NCBI RefSeq assembly: GCF_029051885.1
Contig: NZ_JAIDKI010000089.1
Span: 1-32,049 of the forward strand
DNA length: 32,049 nucleotides
Reading direction: 5' to 3'
Source: Muribaculum sp.
GTDB lineage: Bacteria; Bacteroidota; Bacteroidia; Bacteroidales; Muribaculaceae
Part shown: positions 1 through 7,061 of the stretch, piece after piece
How the letters are laid out: each line of letters begins with the position of its first letter
Numbering within the stretch: position 1 is the stretch's first letter
Made by a program: the position numbers and the translations under genes
Notes under the pieces: model-generated
Told to the model about the DNA's origin: nothing
The model's database searches: none
What the model saw: only the letters and a program-made list of their open reading frames with translations

Positions 1-71
1 CCCTCATCACAAGCGAAAATATGCTCGACGATTGACCGCCCTGACGGTAACATTTATTATTAAACAAGCTC
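1..71. mobile_element. Right end of a MITE-like element (family A), cut by window edge
   Basis: These 71 bases match positions 12965-13035, the right end of the complete family-A element, with only two mismatches. The end reads ...ACAAGCTC, followed by TTA at 72-74, the same target triplet seen at the other copies. The rest of the element lies upstream of the window. No coding sequence is visible. It ends about 100 bp before the DUF4421 gene. Confidence 0.85.
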
Positions 72-129
72 TTAATGAATATTATTGTCGATATAACGGC
101 TATTTCAGATAGTTAATGATTTGAACAGT

Positions 130-155
130 GGTGCAAAATTTCTTAATTTTGCACC
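130..155. promoter_or_regulatory. Perfect 11-bp inverted repeat before the DUF4421 gene
   Basis: GGTGCAAAATT at 130-140 and AATTTTGCACC at 145-155 are perfect reverse complements around the loop TCTT, ending 15 bp before the ATG at 171. It could be an operator or 5' leader hairpin of that gene. It could also be a terminator for a gene upstream of the window, since ATTATTTT follows it. The sequence cannot decide between these. Confidence 0.5.
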
Positions 156-170
156 ATTATTTTACACGAT

Positions 171-1361
171 ATGCTCCATCGTATAGTTTTCAGCATTGTC
201 GCGTTGTGGTCGGTAGCTTTGGCTGTCGGTCCTGATGTCTGTGCTTCAGAGTCGGATACTGCGTCCGATACAGGGTTGTCGGGTCTGGAGATACATCCTG
301 CCGATACTCTTGACACCGCATGCGGCCATCCTAAGTGGGGACCCGACTACTATCAGCAGAACTGGGTGAAGCAGCTGTTTGCCAACGGGTTCAGAATCAA
401 TGACCCCGGTATCAATTATCCTAAGTTTATGAGATTCTGCCTCAATGTGTATAATTGGGGCGACCGCACGTTCAACAGCTATGACCCGGAATATGTGGTA
501 GGTACGGGTAAAAACTGGAAACTATATCTCAACAGTCACAACTGGGCCCAGAGTTATGCTCTGTTTTTCCCTGAGAATCTCAATGTGCGTATGCTGAGCA
601 ATGTCTACAGCGACCTTGGCCCGAGTATCAACTTTATGGCTGTGGGTCTCAGCTATACCTTTAATGCCAACGAGCTTTTCAGGCATCCGGTGGCGCAGCG
701 CCGCAATTTTGACTGGAATTTTACCTGCGCGCTGTTCACATTGCGCTATACACGTCAGTCGACAGGGGGCGGTGTGACTATAATGAACTTCGGGAATTAT
801 AATGACGGGCATCATATATCGCAGGATTTCAACGATGTCCGCCAGAAATCAACCACAATCGACGGCTATTACTTCTTCAACCACCGTCGTTATTCGCATG
901 CCGCGGCATATTGCTACAGCAAGTATCAGCTCAAGAGCGCCGGCACACTTATATGCGGTATCAATTACGAGCGGCAGGATGTAGGCATCAATTTCAGTTC
1001 ACTCCCGGCGGATATGCTTGACTTTGTGCCGGAAGGGCGTATGGACTATAAGTTCAACTATGCCGACTATAATATTATTGTCGGGTATGGCTACAACTGT
1101 GTGCTCACTCCGCGTAAGTGGCTGTTCAATATCACGACACTCCCTTCGATAGGCTACAAGCATGTGTTTCGCGAAAGTTCCGACGGACGTAAGGACATGT
1201 TTGCTACCAATATGAAGCTGCTGTTCTCGTTTGTCTACAATCACAAGGCTCTTTTTTCATCGCTCACCGGACGGTTTGACGGAGCGTTTTATCTTGGAGA
1301 GGCATATACTTTCTTCAATTCCAACATGTCGCTTTCTCTTACTGTCGGCGCGCGTTTCTGA
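171..1361 (+). CDS. DUF4421 family outer-membrane beta-barrel protein
   Basis: A 396-residue protein starting at ATG 171. Residues 1-25 form a signal peptide (short basic start, hydrophobic core, ending near VCAS), so the protein should be exported. The body has alternating aromatic and polar strands such as NWKLYLNSHNWAQSY, many Tyr/Asn/Phe residues, and ends in VGARF with a terminal Phe, as expected for an outer-membrane barrel. Length and pattern match DUF4421 proteins, which are widespread in Bacteroidales and have no established function. The stop is only 11 bp before the next ATG, so it is probably co-transcribed with the sulfatase-type membrane enzyme. An inverted repeat at 130-155 and a MITE end lie just upstream. 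The family call is from recognition of sequence style; the barrel location is inference. Confidence 0.8.
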   Translation: MLHRIVFSIVALWSVALAVGPDVCASESDTASDTGLSGLEIHPADTLDTACGHPKWGPDYYQQNWVKQLFANGFRINDPGINYPKFMRFCLNVYNWGDRTFNSYDPEYVVGTGKNWKLYLNSHNWAQSYALFFPENLNVRMLSNVYSDLGPSINFMAVGLSYTFNANELFRHPVAQRRNFDWNFTCALFTLRYTRQSTGGGVTIMNFGNYNDGHHISQDFNDVRQKSTTIDGYYFFNHRRYSHAAAYCYSKYQLKSAGTLICGINYERQDVGINFSSLPADMLDFVPEGRMDYKFNYADYNIIVGYGYNCVLTPRKWLFNITTLPSIGYKHVFRESSDGRKDMFATNMKLLFSFVYNHKALFSSLTGRFDGAFYLGEAYTFFNSNMSLSLTVGARF

Positions 1362-1372
1362 TATGAATCGCT

Positions 1373-3343
1373 ATGCTGCGTATTCGACGTATTTCGTGTA
1401 ATATATGGACTGCTACGTTGTGGCAGTGTGCGGTGACATTTGTCCTGTTTTGGCTGTCGCGTGTAGCGTTTATAGCCTACAACTGGCATCTGTCCGGTAT
1501 GGGTATTGGCTATATGTGTCGGCTCATGTGGCACGGTATACCGTTTGATCTCTCGGCATGGGCCTATTTTAATGCTCTTTTTGTGGTGATGCGGTTTATT
1601 CCGGCGCCGTTCGTTGCATCGAGAGGGTGGCTGCTTGCTACCGACATTGTTTACATCACATGTAACAGTCTGTTGCTCTGCATAAACCTTGGGGATGTGG
1701 CTATGTTTCCATTTCAAGGGTCGCGTATGCGCTTTGCGGCGATAAAGAGTTTCTGTACTGATTCGAATATCGGAAGGATATTCCTGTCATATGCGGTTGA
1801 TTACTGGTGGGCGTTTGCTATGGCGGCAGGTGTAGTCCTGCTCATGGTATGGCTCTACCGGAGGGTGCGCCCGGCCGGACTCCCGTCGCTATCTTCCAAT
1901 ATCCTTACCGGCCTGATGCGTGCCGGTGTATTTATTGGGGTTGTCGCAGTGATGGTGTTATGTATGCGCGGTCGCGTCAGCATTGTAGGCAAGTGCCTGA
2001 AGCCGGCCGATGCAGCCCGAGGGGTGGAGCGGCTCGACGAGATGAATATTGTGTTGAATACTCCGTTCAACATCATTCATTCGCTGAAGGATAAACCGTT
2101 GGAGGTACCTGCGTATTTTACGGCTGAGGAGCTCGCCTCACTTCGTCCCGATTATGATATCGCTCAGGTCGCCGGACGTGATATGTCGTGTCGCAATGTC
2201 ATGCTTATCGTGATTGAAAGTTGCGGACAACATTGGATTGACCGTCTGAACAATGCCTCGGGTGCTGCTCCCCGAGGGCTTATGCCCTTTCTTGACTCTC
2301 TGTCGACGGAGTCGCTTGTCGTGCGCTATAATTTTACTACCGGACGTCGCAGCAACGAGGGGATGGCCGCGATACTCGGCGGGTTTCCGATGTTTGAGCC
2401 GTTCATCTATATGGGCTCGCCATATGAGAGCAACACTGTCGATGCGATGCCGGCTCTGCTGCGTCGCAAAGGGTATGCCACAAAATATTATTGCGGGAGC
2501 AATCATGGCTCCTTCGCTATCGACCAGATGGCTGTGATGATGGGCATGCAGAGCGTGGCCGACAGAGAGACTTATGCCGACGACCGCGATTTCGATGGAG
2601 TATGGGGAATCTATGACCATGCTATGGCCCGTTATGTGGCCACTGATTTGTCGCACATGTCTGCGCCATGGATGGCCTGCTGGTTTACGTTGTCGAGCCA
2701 TGCTCCGTTTCGTGTGCCGGAATATTGGCGTACTGATGGATACAAGAGTCCCGAAGGTTCGATGGAGAGGGCTATGGAGTATGTCGACCGCTCGCTGTGC
2801 TATTTCTTTGATAATGCGCGTGAACAGCCTTGGTATGGGAATACCCTGTTTGTAATTACCGGTGACCACGGTTGCCGGGATTTGCATGGCACAATATACG
2901 ACACACCATGGCTGTACTCCTCTGTGCCGATGATTGTTTACGATCCGTCGGGTGAGATTGCACCACCCGGTGAGATTGCCGACAGAGTGATGTCGCAGGT
3001 AGATACGGGTGCTATGATACTCGGACTGCTCGGATACGACGAGCCATATGTGTCAATGGGACGGGATATCCTGCATATGTCTGCTGCCGAACCTCATTAT
3101 GCCATATATAAAGGGAATAACGTGTATCATATAATATCACCCCGGCTCCTTGTAAAATGGGACGGTAACGGCGATAAACCGTTGGCTATATACGATATCA
3201 CTGTCGATGAGGCGCTTGAATATCCGCTTGATACCACCTACGACCTGGATGTCGCTATCATGGCCGATTCGATGATTACTTATGCGAAAGCCTATTTGCA
3301 GGATTTCACACAGCGGCTGGTTTCCGACCGTCTGCATAGATAA
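1373..3343 (+). CDS. LTA synthase family membrane sulfatase/phosphotransferase
   Basis: 656 residues. The N-terminal ~200 residues hold about five membrane helices (near 15-36, 55-75, 85-108, 140-162 and 180-200). A periplasmic alkaline-phosphatase-fold domain spans roughly 270-570. Metal and catalytic positions can be matched to LtaS: Glu near 281 in MLIVIESCG, the Thr nucleophile near 321 in FTTGRRSNEG, and Asp-His near 497-498 in ITGDHG. Family members transfer phosphoglycerol or related headgroups from phospholipids or cleave similar esters. Gram-negative Bacteroidetes make no classical LTA, so the acceptor here is unknown. The gene follows the DUF4421 barrel by 11 bp and is closed by a strong terminator at 3361-3403, so the two probably form a two-gene envelope operon. 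Confidence 0.85.
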   Translation: MLRIRRISCNIWTATLWQCAVTFVLFWLSRVAFIAYNWHLSGMGIGYMCRLMWHGIPFDLSAWAYFNALFVVMRFIPAPFVASRGWLLATDIVYITCNSLLLCINLGDVAMFPFQGSRMRFAAIKSFCTDSNIGRIFLSYAVDYWWAFAMAAGVVLLMVWLYRRVRPAGLPSLSSNILTGLMRAGVFIGVVAVMVLCMRGRVSIVGKCLKPADAARGVERLDEMNIVLNTPFNIIHSLKDKPLEVPAYFTAEELASLRPDYDIAQVAGRDMSCRNVMLIVIESCGQHWIDRLNNASGAAPRGLMPFLDSLSTESLVVRYNFTTGRRSNEGMAAILGGFPMFEPFIYMGSPYESNTVDAMPALLRRKGYATKYYCGSNHGSFAIDQMAVMMGMQSVADRETYADDRDFDGVWGIYDHAMARYVATDLSHMSAPWMACWFTLSSHAPFRVPEYWRTDGYKSPEGSMERAMEYVDRSLCYFFDNAREQPWYGNTLFVITGDHGCRDLHGTIYDTPWLYSSVPMIVYDPSGEIAPPGEIADRVMSQVDTGAMILGLLGYDEPYVSMGRDILHMSAAEPHYAIYKGNNVYHIISPRLLVKWDGNGDKPLAIYDITVDEALEYPLDTTYDLDVAIMADSMITYAKAYLQDFTQRLVSDRLHR

Positions 3344-3360
3344 GCGGCTATTAACGATAA

Positions 3361-3403
3361 TGCCGCTGACGGTACCGGCTTGTGGTTCCGTCAGCGGCAT
3401 TTT
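3361..3403 (+). terminator. Rho-independent terminator after the LTA-synthase-like gene
   Basis: TGCCGCTGACGG at 3361-3372 pairs perfectly with CCGTCAGCGGCA at 3388-3399 (12-bp GC-rich stem, 15-nt loop), followed by TTTT. It starts 18 bp after the stop at 3343. It lies between two convergent genes, so it may also slow transcription from the minus-strand winged-helix gene, though the T-run favours the plus strand. Confidence 0.85.
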
Positions 3404-3421
3404 GCTGTAGTGGTGGAGAGA

Positions 3422-3634
3422 TTATTTCTGGGCGAGAGATACGATAATATTCTTACCGTTCTCATCATCAGCGATGACGAGCTTGTCTTCGCGTGCGAGC
3501 CATCCGAGGGCGAGCATCAGCTCTTTGTCCTTAAGTTTTGTTACTTTGCGAAGCTGTACCAGTCCGATGGCCTCAACTTCGTTAAGTGCATTCCATACGA
3601 GTCCGGCATTGTAGCCGATAGTGTCGATGTTCAT
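3422..3634 (-). CDS. Small winged helix-turn-helix protein (DUF2582 type)
   Basis: A 70-residue protein starting at ATG 3634. The pattern NAGLVWNALNE...VQLRKVTKLKDKELMLALGWLAREDKLVI is that of the small winged-HTH family PF10771 (DUF2582), common as stand-alone short proteins in Bacteroidales. The second and third helices (VTKLKDKELMLALGWLAR) would be the HTH, and the C-terminal NIIVSLAQK the wing strand. Function is not established; DNA binding is plausible from the fold. It stands alone, convergent with the upstream operon. I see no perfect TAnnTTTG box before it; TAAATTCG (minus strand, about 3719-3726) is a near match with a long leader. Confidence 0.8.
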   Translation of the reverse strand: MNIDTIGYNAGLVWNALNEVEAIGLVQLRKVTKLKDKELMLALGWLAREDKLVIADDENGKNIIVSLAQK

Positions 3635-3785
3635 TGTTTTATGATTTTATAGTTGGACAATATCTGTTTTATTCAGGTCTGGCGGTACACAATAGTTGCA
3701 TGTGTATGGCTTTATGCTGCGAATTTACGAACTTTTACGGATTTTTAGTGCATTATTTTAACAAAACCGTCAATTTAAAAGTTTA

Positions 3786-3845
3786 GAGCTTGTTTAATAA
3801 TAAATGTTACCACCCTGGTGGTAACATTTATTATTAAACAAGCTC
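3786..3845. mobile_element. 60-bp palindromic MITE remnant (family A ends only)
   Basis: This is a near-perfect palindrome: 29-bp arms beginning GAGCTTGTTTAATAATAAAT and a central CT dinucleotide. Including flanking TTA (3783-3785) and TAA (3846-3848) the arms reach 32 bp. The first ~26 bases of each arm equal the terminal inverted repeat of the 346-bp element at 12690-13035, so this is that element reduced to its two ends. It lies in the 315-bp gap between 3634 and 3950, which otherwise holds a stem-loop at 3851-3889 and no gene that I can see. Confidence 0.85.
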
Positions 3846-3850
3846 TAAGA

Positions 3851-3889
3851 CCATACCGGTTAAGCTCAAAAACAGCTTAATCGGTATGG
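3851..3889. terminator. Possible terminator stem-loop downstream of the 3950-5017 gene
   Basis: CCATACCGGTTAAGCT (3851-3866) pairs with AGCTTAATCGGTATGG (3874-3889) with one G-T wobble, a 16-bp stem with a 7-nt loop. It lies about 60 bp beyond the stop of the minus-strand gene. Neither side has a good T-run, so termination is only suggested. Confidence 0.4.
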
Positions 3890-3949
3890 GGCTTGGAGTT
3901 TTTGCGTGGTTTCTGTAAGTCACCTCCCGGATGCTTCAGTGCGGGGTGG

Positions 3950-5017
3950 TTATAGCCCGAGAGTCAGGGTAGTGAAGTAGCGCAACTGGCCTCCGAGGGC
4001 ATATTGGGGAGCATATTGCAGGGTTATGTATCCCCTGTTGGGTGCAAACCATGTGGCGCTGAGCGAGGTGCCGTTGTTTACATAGTTGACCGGAGCGCCG
4101 TATATGCCGATGAAGTTGTTGTACAGGTTGTTGTAGCGCATAGGGTCGGGGTAGGGGGTGGAATACAGGAATTCCGACCTGTTCATGCCTCCGTTGGAGT
4201 AGTAGAGAGTGGCGTCGGGCCATAGGTAGTTGTATGAATTCACATCGCGGAGATACACGGTGTTGTTGGCGTATCCGTCGATATAATATCCATTGTTGAC
4301 CAATGTGGTCAGCGACAGATTAAGGGCTGTGCCGAATGTTATGCCGAGGATTGTCGACAATGCCGGGGCCGAAGGACGCGGACGCCATCCGCCGGGAGGT
4401 ATCGGTCGGTGCCATGGGCGTACTACCGGGCGATGTGGGCGCATGGGTGGGGGACCCCAGTGACCGTGATGCATACCATGTCCGGGAGGTGTCGGGCGGT
4501 GTGCATTGCCGGGCCGATGGGGAGGAGGTATGCCAGGCCCGGGGCGATGATTGTTGTTGCCGGCTGATGGCCGCCAGTTATGGCCCGGCTGCGGATGCTG
4601 TGGAGCGGATGGACGATGGTTGTTTTGTGGTCCGGCTCCGGGGCCCGGGTGTCTGTCGGGTCTGTTGTGTCCGTTGCCGGGGCGCATGCCTTGATTGTTG
4701 TGGTTGTTGCCTGATGGAGGTCTTACGCCCTGGTGGTTATTATTGTGATTGCCGTTGCCGCCGGGGCGCACGCCGGGTTCCTTTGGGCGCCCGGAGTTGT
4801 TATTGTTGCCTCCGGGGCGGAAATTGCCGTACTGCGACTTACCGTTGGGTGCCGAAGGCTTTCTGCCTTCTTTTCCGTTTGACCTGGAGGGTGATGATTG
4901 CGATGTGTGGTTTCCACCACCGCGTCCCGAGTGGTACTGCGCTTCCATATACAGAGGGCAGGCTGAGAGCATGGCGCATAATGTGCCGATTGCGATGTTG
5001 CGGAATAGCGGTGTCAT
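3950..5017 (-). CDS. Pro/Gly/Asn-rich exported protein with conserved C-terminal domain
   Basis: The reading frame opens at 5104, but the ATG at 5017 is the better start. It gives MTPLFRNIAIGTLCAMLSAC, a signal sequence with lipobox LSAC, while the preceding 29 residues look like untranslated leader. The mature protein is 355 residues with its signal. Residues ~30-220 are low-complexity, rich in Pro, Gly, Asn, His and Arg (NNHRPGPGIPPPHRPGN style), likely disordered. From about residue 240 a compact tyrosine/asparagine-rich domain follows (GYYIDGYANNTVYLRDV...WPDATLYY). It looks like a surface or periplasmic lipoprotein. I do not recognise a family with an established function. It appears monocistronic, facing an AraC gene upstream on the same strand. 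Confidence 0.65.
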   Translation of the reverse strand: MTPLFRNIAIGTLCAMLSACPLYMEAQYHSGRGGGNHTSQSSPSRSNGKEGRKPSAPNGKSQYGNFRPGGNNNNSGRPKEPGVRPGGNGNHNNNHQGVRPPSGNNHNNQGMRPGNGHNRPDRHPGPGAGPQNNHRPSAPQHPQPGHNWRPSAGNNNHRPGPGIPPPHRPGNAHRPTPPGHGMHHGHWGPPPMRPHRPVVRPWHRPIPPGGWRPRPSAPALSTILGITFGTALNLSLTTLVNNGYYIDGYANNTVYLRDVNSYNYLWPDATLYYSNGGMNRSEFLYSTPYPDPMRYNNLYNNFIGIYGAPVNYVNNGTSLSATWFAPNRGYITLQYAPQYALGGQLRYFTTLTLGL

Positions 5018-5188
5018 GAGTTTGGTGGTTGTTAATGGAAAAGTTTGATTCGGTTTGCTGCAGACCCCTGTCAATGACAATCTCCAATCCATGGCGGATA
5101 TCATGATTGTATCGGGTCTTATATATTATAAGATAGCGTAGGTATATGAAAGTTTACGTGTCCTATGTGAAATAATGTTAATGATGTC

Positions 5189-6094
5189 TTATGATTTCTG
5201 AAACTCGGAGGGTGACATCCCTGTGTTGTGCTTGAAATATTTGCCGAACGATGACTGGTTGGGGAAATTCAGTTCATAGGCTATCTGCTGAATATTTTTG
5301 CCGGAGAACCGCAGGAGGTTTTTGGCTTCGATGATTACATGGCGCCCTATCCATTGGGCTGCGCTGCGTCCGGTGGTTTCCTTTATTACCAGTGATAGAT
5401 ATTTGGGGGTGATGTACAGTCGGTCGGCGTAATATCCGACGGAACGTTGTTCGCGGAAATTCTGTCGGACGAGCCTCAGGAAGTCGGTCACATAATTTAT
5501 GCGGCGAGAGCGCGGGGCTTTGTCTGCGTCATCGCTGTTGTTGCGGTTTTGTCGTTCAATCTCGAGCAATATGTAGAATATGTTGGCTATGAGATTGCGT
5601 GCGATGCTGATGCGGTAGTGGCTTTCATCGGGCATTTCGGCATTGTCGCGGAGTAGTCCGAGGTATTTTTGAATCAGTGCGGTGTTTTCTTCCGACAGTT
5701 TCAGCACCGGTGAGTTTTCCGGATGGAACGGATGGCGTCCGATGGCATTTGTGTCGATATTTACGCTCTCCAGAAAGTCCTTGGAGAGAAACAGGAGATA
5801 TGCCTCCATGTCAGATACGTCATCGCAGTGGAGATTGACGGGCATTGTCTCATCGATTACCATTATCGAGTATCTCGGCACCTCGAGTGTCTCAAGGTTT
5901 ATGGTCACGCTGCCTGAGGCATTAAGCATCAGCACGATGGTCACACCGTCGAATCGCCAGGGCGAGATTATGTCGGCTGAACTGAAGTCGCCCGGTTCGA
6001 CACGTGCGAGTATATACTCCTGGCCGAGTGAGCTGAATTCGCTGCCGAATCTGCGGATATCGCTGAGGGAAATGGGTCCTATCTTCTTATTCAT
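5189..6094 (-). CDS. AraC-family transcriptional regulator
   Basis: The frame can be opened by a TTG at 6112, but the ATG at 6094 (MNKKIGPISLSDIRRFG) is preferred, giving 301 residues. Residues ~20-165 form a cupin-like sensor region. The C-terminal ~100 residues are a clear double-HTH AraC domain: first HTH around SVGYYADRLYITPKYLSLVI, second around IQQIAYELNFPNQSSFGKYF, ending TGMSPSEFQKS, which is the classical end of the family. Its ligand cannot be read from the sequence. An 11-bp inverted repeat at 6100-6137 starts 5 bp before the ATG and is a natural candidate for autoregulation. The neighbouring minus-strand genes have separate gaps, so its target is not obvious. Confidence 0.9.
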   Translation of the reverse strand: MNKKIGPISLSDIRRFGSEFSSLGQEYILARVEPGDFSSADIISPWRFDGVTIVLMLNASGSVTINLETLEVPRYSIMVIDETMPVNLHCDDVSDMEAYLLFLSKDFLESVNIDTNAIGRHPFHPENSPVLKLSEENTALIQKYLGLLRDNAEMPDESHYRISIARNLIANIFYILLEIERQNRNNSDDADKAPRSRRINYVTDFLRLVRQNFREQRSVGYYADRLYITPKYLSLVIKETTGRSAAQWIGRHVIIEAKNLLRFSGKNIQQIAYELNFPNQSSFGKYFKHNTGMSPSEFQKS

Positions 6095-6099
6095 AAAGC

Positions 6100-6137
6100 C
6101 AAATTTTGCCAAAATTGAGAATATATGGCAAAATTTG
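6100..6137 (-). promoter_or_regulatory. Candidate operator or leader hairpin of the AraC gene
   Basis: CAAATTTTGCC (6100-6110) and GGCAAAATTTG (6127-6137) are perfect 11-bp inverted repeats with a 16-bp spacer, located just upstream of the ATG at 6094. The core GCAAAATT also occurs in the inverted repeat at 130-155. It could bind a dimeric regulator or fold in the mRNA leader. Its presence also argues against the upstream TTG start, which would place it within coding sequence. Confidence 0.5.
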
Positions 6138-6207
6138 CAATACTTTAGTCTTAATTTTCGACTTTTTGAACAATATGTGTGCGATATAGTCTAATCCCCG
6201 GGGCTTA

Positions 6208-6289
6208 GAGAATGTTTGGATTTGACTTATGTTAGAGAGGATTTCCGAGAATGTTTAGAGATTTCATAAAGTTAAATTCAAACATTCTC
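6208..6289. mobile_element. 82-bp MITE-like element (family B) with TTA duplication
   Basis: The left end GAGAATGTTTGGATTTGACTT and the reverse complement of the right end match at 19 of 21 positions. TTA flanks both sides (6205-6207 and 6290-6292), as expected for a 3-bp target duplication. A third GAGAATGTTT motif lies inside at 6247-6256. The right TTA is, on the minus strand, the TAA stop codon of the gene at 6290-6994. There is no coding capacity. The ends resemble family A only in the pattern GAGnnTGTTT. Confidence 0.75.
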
Positions 6290-6994
6290 TTAGACGCCGG
6301 CTGCTGCTGTGGGGAGTGCGGTAGTGTCAGGGGCAGTAGCGGTATTCCCGTTTGCTTTAGGGGTAGTTTCCGCCTCTTCGGCCGGCGGAGTCGTTTCCTG
6401 TACTACCGGACGGTGTAGAGCGGCATCTGAGTTGCCGCTAACCGGCTGTACCGATGTGATGATATACTTGTGCTCGCCGCGCCAGGGTAGGATGCCGAGA
6501 TACCGCTTGAAGGTGACCACTACTTCCTGGGCGGAATGCTTGTATCGCATCAGGTCGTCGGCCACACTGTTGTTCTCTACGGAGAAGTCAAAGTCGCGCA
6601 TGTAGGGTCGTATCGAGTCGGCCAGCGCATTGGACACAAGCAAATCCCCTTCCCAGGTCTTGAAAATGAATCCGCGGCACTCCAGATGGTTTACATATCC
6701 GCGTTCCTGGGCTCCGACACTGTAGGGATTGAAGTATCGTATCCAGAATGCTGCCACCAGCACTACGGTCACAATGCATATTGTCCACCAGAGTATGACG
6801 CGTGCACGGCTGCTTTTGTGTCGTGGCGGTTTCTGTGGCGGAGTCTCTGTGGGGTTGCCTTCATCGCGGTTGAACGATATTGTAGGACGTCCGTCGGCAT
6901 TGACGCCGTCGACCATTACTTTTTCTTCCTCCTGGATGAGCTTTTCCTCGTCGCGTGTGAAGTTGTCGGGTTTTGTATCGAAGTCGAAGTGCAT
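6290..6994 (-). CDS. Hypothetical single-pass membrane protein
   Basis: 234 residues from ATG 6994. The N-terminal ~65 residues are charged and likely cytoplasmic (DEEKLIQEEEKVMVDG). One membrane helix lies near 66-88 (VILWWTICIVTVVLVAAFWI). The periplasmic part has a compact domain (~90-185) including HLECRGFIFKTWEGDLLVSNAL, then a low-complexity Ala/Thr/Pro tail that ends at the MITE junction. I recognise this as a type of conserved Bacteroidales hypothetical but cannot name a function. It lies 67 bp downstream of the flippase-like gene and is probably co-transcribed with it. The tail past residue ~190 may have been altered by the insertion that now supplies its stop codon. Confidence 0.7.
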   Translation of the reverse strand: MHFDFDTKPDNFTRDEEKLIQEEEKVMVDGVNADGRPTISFNRDEGNPTETPPQKPPRHKSSRARVILWWTICIVTVVLVAAFWIRYFNPYSVGAQERGYVNHLECRGFIFKTWEGDLLVSNALADSIRPYMRDFDFSVENNSVADDLMRYKHSAQEVVVTFKRYLGILPWRGEHKYIITSVQPVSGNSDAALHRPVVQETTPPAEEAETTPKANGNTATAPDTTALPTAAAGV

Positions 6995-7061
6995 GTCGAA
7001 AAATCAATGTTAAGATTACAACAATCCGGGCATCGGTATTGTCAGCGGCTTGTCGGGTGGA

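Noticed and set aside
4336..5019. 227-codon plus-strand frame opposite the Pro/Gly/Asn-rich gene
   Set aside because: It is a Cys/Gly-rich shadow of repetitive codons; the minus strand has a signal peptide and a plausible domain.
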